From Candidatus Methanoplasma reticulitermitis (lineage in GTDB: Archaea; Thermoplasmatota; Thermoplasmata; Methanomassiliicoccales; Methanomethylophilaceae), in assembly GCA_031287135.1 (NCBI GenBank), contig JAITTK010000027.1:1-9319 (forward strand): a DNA stretch of 9,319 bases, given 5' to 3'. This document shows, one piece after another, positions 5,727 to 9,319 of this stretch (positions within the stretch are counted from its first letter, which is position 1; each line of letters starts with the position of its first letter). The position numbers and the translations under genes were made by a program. Under the pieces are notes generated by a model, which saw nothing but the letters and a program-made list of their open reading frames with translations, was not told the origin of the DNA and ran no database searches.

Positions 5727-6086
5727 ATGGGCACCGTATACACCGTGGGTTTCAGCGGGCACAGGTTCCTCATGGTGTTCAACGATAAACGCGGCGGATG
5801 GGAGATGCCGGGCGGCAAGATGGAGCCCGGAGAGACACCGGAAGAGGCCGCCGTGAGGGAGTTCAGGGAAGAGGCCGGATATGATGTAAGGATCCTGGGC
5901 ACAGGATGTCTGGGGCATTGCCACGTATGTGCAGCCATTGTTCTGGACAGATCCGACAATGCTCCCGAGATGATCACTGGATTCTTCTCGGAGATACCTA
6001 ACGAGATATGTTTTGAAATGAAAGAATACGATACTGTCGTGCCTTGGGCGCGTTCGATCGTCACTGGCCGTGCGGACAGCCCGTAA
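5727..6086 (+). CDS. Nudix (MutT-like) hydrolase
   Basis: The 119-residue protein carries a complete Nudix box, GX5EX7REUXEEXGU, at about residues 30-52 (GKMEPGE, then REFREEAGY), with the catalytic and Mg-binding glutamates present. The preceding GGWEMPGG is typical of MutT-like enzymes. Members hydrolyse nucleoside diphosphates linked to another group, such as oxidised dNTPs, ADP-ribose, NADH or dinucleotides. The substrate cannot be read from this sequence. There is no signal or membrane segment. It is shorter than many family members but covers the single core domain. It starts one base after the flpA stop, so the two form a transcription unit. After its TAA comes a hairpin (6100-6125). 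Confidence 0.92.
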   Translation: MGTVYTVGFSGHRFLMVFNDKRGGWEMPGGKMEPGETPEEAAVREFREEAGYDVRILGTGCLGHCHVCAAIVLDRSDNAPEMITGFFSEIPNEICFEMKEYDTVVPWARSIVTGRADSP

Positions 6087-6099
6087 TCCCGCAATGGTT

Positions 6100-6125
6100 G
6101 TCCCATCCGTTCAGACGGACAGGAC
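6100..6125 (+). terminator. hairpin downstream of the flpA-Nudix unit, possible terminator
   Basis: GTCC (6100-6103) pairs with GGAC (6122-6125), and TCCGT (6106-6110) pairs with ACGGA (6115-6119), around a TCAG loop with a symmetric CA/CA internal loop. A TTTTT run follows about 16 nt later, but it belongs to the next promoter. Archaeal termination relies mainly on T-runs, so this may be a 3'-end hairpin rather than a true terminator. Confidence 0.35.
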
Positions 6126-6140
6126 CCGGCCATCTACCAA

Positions 6141-6152
6141 ACCTTTTTAACA
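6141..6152 (+). promoter_or_regulatory. BRE/TATA promoter of the cardiolipin synthase gene
   Basis: AAACCTTTTTAACATA has an A-rich BRE-like start and a TATA element centred about 26-28 nt before ATG 6174. No Shine-Dalgarno sequence lies between them. The spacing predicts a leaderless mRNA starting at or beside the TTG-ATG at 6171-6176. Confidence 0.6.
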
Positions 6153-6173
6153 TACTCTCTTGTTTTTACATTG

Positions 6174-7658
6174 ATGGACTTGCTGGTCAATGAGGCAACA
6201 ATCCTAAACATATTCGGAGAGTTGTTTGCAGTCATAATGTGGATCTCCGCGATCCTCATACTGATCATGATATTCCTGGAGCGCTCGGACCCCAAGACGA
6301 TAGCAATGTGGACAGTGATACTTCTTTTCATACCTGTTATAGGATTCTTCATATACCTCTGTTTCGGGCAGACTTTCTATCAGAGGAGGCAGTTCGCCAT
6401 AAAGAACATCAGCGATCATGAGCTGGCATATCTCAAGGCCGAAGCCCTGGAAGAGCTCAATAAAGGGTCGGTGACACCGGATGACGAGAGAGGGCTCCAT
6501 TTCGCGAGAGCCATGCTGGAAGCCGGCGGTTCGACGTACAGCAACAACAACGACCTTAGGCTGTATACTATCGGAGACCCGTTCTTCAAAGACATACTGA
6601 ATGATTTGAGAGGGGCCAAGAAGTTCATTCATCTGGAGTATTACATAATAAGGAACGACAAAGTGACAAATGAGTTCATGGACATACTTATCGATAAGGC
6701 CAAGAACGGGGTCGAAGTGAAACTGATGGTCGATGCCGTCGGATTCAACAACGGGCCGAAGAAACGGATAAAGGAACTCAGGAAGGCCGGCGGGGAGTTC
6801 AAGCTTTTCCACAGGGCCATAACTGTTCTTCTTAGTCCGAGGAAGCAGAACAGGAACCACAGGAAACTCGCCGTCATAGACGGGACGATCGGATACGTTT
6901 CGGGATTCAACATCGGCGATGAGTACCTCGGCAAGGGATCGATGGGATTCTGGAGGGACACCGGCGTCAGGGTGGAGGGCAATGGAGCCATACCCATAAA
7001 CACCAGGTTCTTCATGGACTGGGGTTATGCCACGAAGAATCAGCTTGATGCGACCGATGCCGAGAAGATAGACAGGTACTTCCCGATCGATAAGAGCACC
7101 AACTACGGCAACGGCATAATGCAGTTGATATCGGGAGGTCCGGATACAAAGAACAACCCGATCGAACTCCAATATCTAAAGCTTATAAACACCGCGAGGA
7201 AGACGCTGTACATCCACACCCCGTATCTGGTCCCCAGCAGCGAGGTGCAGAAGGCACTGATAATCTCAGCATGCTCGGGAGTGGATGTGAGGATAATAAT
7301 GCCTGACCAACCGGATCACATGTTTGTGTTCTGGGTAGGCATACTGAATGCCGGAGAGCTCCTAGAGAACGGTGTCAGGATATATCAATACAAGAAAGGA
7401 TTCGTCCATTCCAAGACGCTTGTGGCAGACAGCGAGTTCTGCTCGGTGGGCTCCGCGAATCTTGATCAGAGGAGCATGAGACTCAACTTTGAGACGAATG
7501 CGATGATCTACTCCAACGAGATCGGCAATCAGATGACGGCCGCCTTTCTGGAAGACCTCGAATATTGCGAGGAATACAGCATAGACGATTTCAGAAAACT
7601 GACCATCTGGGACAACTTCAAGATAAGTATCGCACGTCTGTTCAGTCCATTGGCCTGA
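6174..7658 (+). CDS. cls: bacterial-type cardiolipin synthase (phospholipase D superfamily)
   Basis: This 494-residue membrane-anchored protein has two N-terminal transmembrane helices (about 11-35 and 42-65) and two PLD catalytic motifs. HKD1 is His229-x-Lys231-x4-Asp236 (HRKLAVIDG, followed by GYVSGFNIGDEY). HKD2 is His412-x-Lys414-x4-Asp419 (HSKTLVAD, followed by GSANLDQRSMRLNFETN). Length and architecture match bacterial ClsA. Such enzymes join two phosphatidylglycerol-type lipids and release glycerol. Archaeal homologues such as the one from Methanospirillum hungatei make archaeal cardiolipins from ether lipids by a reversible, substrate-tolerant reaction, which is the expected role here. 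The start ATG at 6174 follows an in-frame TTG at 6171; promoter spacing suggests transcription starts there. It is convergent with the FMN reductase gene. Both active sites look complete. The family was probably acquired from bacteria, but codon use here resembles the neighbours. Confidence 0.94.
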   Translation: MDLLVNEATILNIFGELFAVIMWISAILILIMIFLERSDPKTIAMWTVILLFIPVIGFFIYLCFGQTFYQRRQFAIKNISDHELAYLKAEALEELNKGSVTPDDERGLHFARAMLEAGGSTYSNNNDLRLYTIGDPFFKDILNDLRGAKKFIHLEYYIIRNDKVTNEFMDILIDKAKNGVEVKLMVDAVGFNNGPKKRIKELRKAGGEFKLFHRAITVLLSPRKQNRNHRKLAVIDGTIGYVSGFNIGDEYLGKGSMGFWRDTGVRVEGNGAIPINTRFFMDWGYATKNQLDATDAEKIDRYFPIDKSTNYGNGIMQLISGGPDTKNNPIELQYLKLINTARKTLYIHTPYLVPSSEVQKALIISACSGVDVRIIMPDQPDHMFVFWVGILNAGELLENGVRIYQYKKGFVHSKTLVADSEFCSVGSANLDQRSMRLNFETNAMIYSNEIGNQMTAAFLEDLEYCEEYSIDDFRKLTIWDNFKISIARLFSPLA

Positions 7659-7665
7659 CCCATCC

Positions 7666-7684
7666 GAGAATGATTTGCATTCTC
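7666..7684. terminator. perfect hairpin between convergent genes, possible bidirectional 3' end
   Basis: GAGAATG (7666-7672) and CATTCTC (7678-7684) are exact reverse complements around ATTTG. The repeat occupies the middle of the 37-nt gap between the convergent cls and FMN reductase stops. Its position suits a shared 3'-end hairpin, but there is no long T-run. Confidence 0.4.
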
Positions 7685-7695
7685 AGCCGGCGCGA

Positions 7696-8244
7696 TCATT
7701 CTTCCGCGACGAACTTCAAGAATGCTTCAGTCTGCTTCTCAAGATATGTCAGACTCTTCACCGGCACAAACCGTCCATGCTCATCGGTCTGATTCCAGGC
7801 ATCCGGGATCGTAAGGCGCGGTACATTCATGATCTTCATATCGAGATACGAGAGCACGGCTATCAGATCATCCTGCATGATGGATGTGCCGCTCATTCCG
7901 CCGGACACACCGGATATCGCGGCCTTCTTCCCTCCCAGAACCTGAGGGGTCTCCGCGGAGGCCTTTCTGGACAGCCAATCTATGAGGTTCTTGAGCACAC
8001 CCGGTATGGTATGGTTGTACTCCGGGGAAAAGAACCATACCCCGTCCGCCGAGGCTATCTTCCCGCGGATATCCGCTACGGTATCCGGTGCGGGGAATTC
8101 CGAATCCTCATTGAAGAAGGGGACTCCGCTGTAATCCAGAATCTCGAATTCGGATCGGTCTCCGATTATCTCCCCCGCCTTCTCGGCCAGCGCGTGATTG
8201 TATGACATCCGGCGCAGCGAACCAACGATTGCGATTATCTTCAT
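7696..8244 (-). CDS. NAD(P)H-dependent FMN reductase, flavodoxin-like fold
   Basis: This 182-residue protein of the NADPH-dependent FMN reductase/azoreductase family has an FMN phosphate loop GSLRRMSYN (8-16), the family signature PEYNHTIPGVLKNLIDW (74-90), which holds the flavin-binding loop, and a GVSGGMSGT loop (112-120). Such enzymes pass electrons from NAD(P)H through FMN to quinones, azo compounds, metals or free flavin, and are usually soluble homodimers or tetramers. The physiological acceptor is not evident. The start at 8244 is supported by the Shine-Dalgarno sequence GAGGAGAT (minus strand 8258-8251) six bases upstream. It is a single-gene unit, convergent with cls and divergent from rps15. 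A perfect palindrome between its TATA box and start may be a control site. Confidence 0.93.
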   Translation of the reverse strand: MKIIAIVGSLRRMSYNHALAEKAGEIIGDRSEFEILDYSGVPFFNEDSEFPAPDTVADIRGKIASADGVWFFSPEYNHTIPGVLKNLIDWLSRKASAETPQVLGGKKAAISGVSGGMSGTSIMQDDLIAVLSYLDMKIMNVPRLTIPDAWNQTDEHGRFVPVKSLTYLEKQTEAFLKFVAEE

Positions 8245-8257
8245 TGAATCATCTCCT

Positions 8258-8273
8258 CGCCGACGGATCGGCG
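8258..8273. promoter_or_regulatory. palindrome at the FMN reductase transcription start, candidate operator or leader hairpin
   Basis: CGCCGA (8258-8263) and TCGGCG (8268-8273) are exact reverse complements around CGGA. The site covers the start predicted from the TATA box at 8293-8302 (about 8270) and touches the Shine-Dalgarno site. A repressor bound here would block transcription initiation; as RNA it would form a GC-rich hairpin beside the ribosome-binding site. Neither is demonstrated. Confidence 0.4.
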
Positions 8274-8292
8274 TGTCCCATACGCATTGAGA

Positions 8293-8302
8293 CTATTTAT
8301 CT
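8293..8302 (-). promoter_or_regulatory. TATA-like box for the FMN reductase gene
   Basis: The minus strand reads AGATAAATAG, centred at about 8297. It predicts a start near 8270 and a leader of about 26 nt containing the Shine-Dalgarno site. The 190-bp interval 8245-8434 otherwise holds only the rps15 promoter on the other strand. Confidence 0.5.
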
Positions 8303-8366
8303 GCAGGCATGTCGGGACCATCACGTAAAACCGTGCCACAGGCCGAAGCAGGATTCTGTAAAGTCA

Positions 8367-8380
8367 ACATATTAATACTT
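8367..8380 (+). promoter_or_regulatory. TATA-like box for the rps15 operon
   Basis: ACATATTAATACTT is centred at about 8373. Transcription would start near 8399, giving a leader of about 35 nt that includes GGAGA (8422-8426) before ATG 8435. A CTATAAT patch at 8411-8417 is too close to the start codon to be the TATA box. Confidence 0.5.
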
Positions 8381-8434
8381 CTTCACGATTGGAGTGTCAA
8401 GCCTCGCCGCCTATAATGATCGGAGAATCAAAAT

Positions 8435-8890
8435 ATGGCAAGAATGCACGCAAGAAGAAAGGGCAAGTCCAGTTCGAGACGCCCTATGATAGCCGAGAAC
8501 CCTGAGTGGGTGCCTCTTTCAGCCACCGAAATAGAGGACCTTATAGTGAAATTCACAGAGCACGGATCCACATCCGCAAGGATCGGACTCGTACTCAGGG
8601 ATCAATACGGTGTTCCGGATGTCAAACTGGCAACCGGAAAGACCGTTACGGAGATCATGAAAGAGAAGGGAGTAATGCCGGATCTTCCGGAGGATCTCTC
8701 AAACCTCATGAGGAGGGCAATCTCCCTGAACGTTCATGTCAAGAACAACAGAGGGGACGTTTCCAACAGGAGGGGACTAGACCTGATCGAGGCAAGGATC
8801 AGGAGATTGGAGCGCTATTACAAAAAGAACGGCGTTCTTCCCCAGAACTGGAAGTACTCTCTCGCAAATGCAGAGATAATGCTCAAATGA
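8435..8890 (+). CDS. rps15: 30S ribosomal protein S15, archaeal type
   Basis: This 151-residue protein is of the archaeal/eukaryotic S15 (S13e/uS15) type. It has the lineage-specific N-terminal extension starting MARMHARRKGKSSSRRP, which includes the PEWVPLSATEIEDLIVKF region (23-40). The universal S15 helical domain follows, with RRAISLNVHVKNNRGD (93-108) and NRRGLDLIEARIRRLERYYK (111-130). It binds the central domain of 16S rRNA early in small-subunit assembly. Length is typical for archaea; bacterial S15 is about 89 residues. The start is supported by GGAGA eight bases upstream and the invariant MARMH beginning. The stop overlaps the next ATG (ATGA), so it is co-translated with the DHH nuclease gene. 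Confidence 0.97.
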   Translation: MARMHARRKGKSSSRRPMIAENPEWVPLSATEIEDLIVKFTEHGSTSARIGLVLRDQYGVPDVKLATGKTVTEIMKEKGVMPDLPEDLSNLMRRAISLNVHVKNNRGDVSNRRGLDLIEARIRRLERYYKKNGVLPQNWKYSLANAEIMLK

Positions 8891-9319
8891 GGGATCCCAT
8901 GGACGGTGCCGTCCTTCCTTCTAAACTACTTACAACCTTATCCCGGGCTGCGGACATCGTCGGCAGCCATGATTTCATCCAAGTTTATTCTCACTATGAT
9001 GCAGACGGCATATCGTCGGCATCGATAATAGCCAAGACCCTTCTCAGGGCCGGAAAAGAGTTCAGAATAACCCTGTTCACAAGCCTCAATGACTCCAACA
9101 TGGAGATAATAAGGGGAACTCTGTCAAAATGCATAATAATCGCGGATCTCGGAGCATCATACATAGAGCAGCTGGATGCTCTCGGATGCGACGTAATCGT
9201 ACTAGATCATCATACCGCAGAACGGCAGGCGGAGAGGATATGCTATGCGAATCCCCATCTCTACGGCATAGACGGGATGACATCCGGATGCGGAGCGACG
9301 ATGTCTTTCCTGTTCTCGG
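8887..9319 (+). CDS. DHH-family RecJ-like nuclease (GAN-type), 3' end cut by window edge
   Basis: The frame is open to the window end: 144 codons of a protein that is usually 400-500 residues long. Motif I is HYDADGISSASI (Asp38 and Asp40), motif II is IIADLGAS (Asp87), and motif III is VLDHHT (Asp107-His-His), all diagnostic of the DHH phosphoesterase superfamily. Motif IV, GCGATMSFLF, lies at the edge. In archaea this kind of RecJ-like protein associates with GINS in the replisome (GAN, relative of Cdc45) or acts as a single-strand DNA/RNA exonuclease. Neighbouring rps15 is a common archaeal context. ATG 8887 overlaps the rps15 stop as ATGA; ATG 8899, with GAGGGAT just upstream, is an equally good start. 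The C-terminal DHHA1 domain would lie outside the window. Confidence 0.9.
   Translation, partial: MRDPMDGAVLPSKLLTTLSRAADIVGSHDFIQVYSHYDADGISSASIIAKTLLRAGKEFRITLFTSLNDSNMEIIRGTLSKCIIIADLGASYIEQLDALGCDVIVLDHHTAERQAERICYANPHLYGIDGMTSGCGATMSFLFS

Noticed and set aside
5333..6133. Minus-strand open frame (266 codons) across the flpA-Nudix junction
   Set aside because: It opposes two clearly identified genes and has no domain; its low-complexity Pro/Arg/Ser-rich translation is typical of antisense frames.
6204..7172. Long minus-strand open frame (322 codons) opposite the cardiolipin synthase gene
   Set aside because: It lies wholly within the antisense of a well-supported gene, with no recognisable domain or expression signal.
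1..9319. Mobile element, CRISPR array or integration at the tRNA-Leu gene
   Set aside because: No direct-repeat array, transposase, integrase or tRNA 3'-end duplication is visible. The tRNA 3' end is outside the window, so an attachment site there cannot be tested.

Overview
The window comes from a euryarchaeal chromosome. Evidence: an archaeal-type ribosomal protein S15, a fibrillarin-like rRNA methyltransferase, a tRNA-Leu with its own TATA box, AT-rich archaeal promoters about 26 nt upstream of starts, and a fused phosphatase/NAD kinase of the kind known from methanogens. Moderate GC, heavy AGG/AGA and ATA codon use, and seven TGA plus four TAA stops with no TAG make a Thermoplasmatota/Methanomassiliicoccales-like methanogen my best guess. 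That is an inference; no marker gene settles it. I see no insertion sequence, CRISPR array, integrase or phage gene, and no gene-free stretch longer than 300 bases.

Layout. Positions 1-65 hold most of a tRNA-Leu(CAG) on the minus strand, cut by the window edge, with its TATA box at about 90-97. A small minus-strand protein gene of unknown function follows (149-367). A promoter region (368-550) serves that gene and, divergently, a phosphohexomutase-family gene (551-1903) whose four catalytic motifs are all altered. This gene converges head-on, with no gap, on a minus-strand operon read from 4447 to 1904: a four-helix membrane protein, a bifunctional IMPase/NADP phosphatase-NAD kinase, and a JAMM (MPN+) metalloprotease domain protein. 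The three genes overlap one another. A second four-helix membrane protein (4504-4959), paralogous to the first, lies just upstream on the same strand.

From a divergent promoter region at about 4960-5065, flpA (5066-5725) is read rightward and is tightly followed by a Nudix hydrolase (5727-6086). A bacterial-type cardiolipin synthase/phospholipase D protein (6174-7658) has its own promoter. It converges on a flavodoxin-like NAD(P)H:FMN reductase (7696-8244, minus) that has a perfect palindrome at its presumed transcription start. The last unit is rps15 (8435-8890), whose stop overlaps the start of a DHH-family RecJ-like nuclease cut by the right edge.

The window mixes information-processing genes (tRNA, FlpA, S15, RecJ-like nuclease), redox and cofactor genes (NAD kinase/NADPase, FMN reductase, Nudix) and membrane genes (cardiolipin synthase, two four-helix proteins). 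The most unusual items are the apparently catalytically dead phosphohexomutase paralogue and the overlapping membrane protein - NADK/NADPase - JAMM operon.
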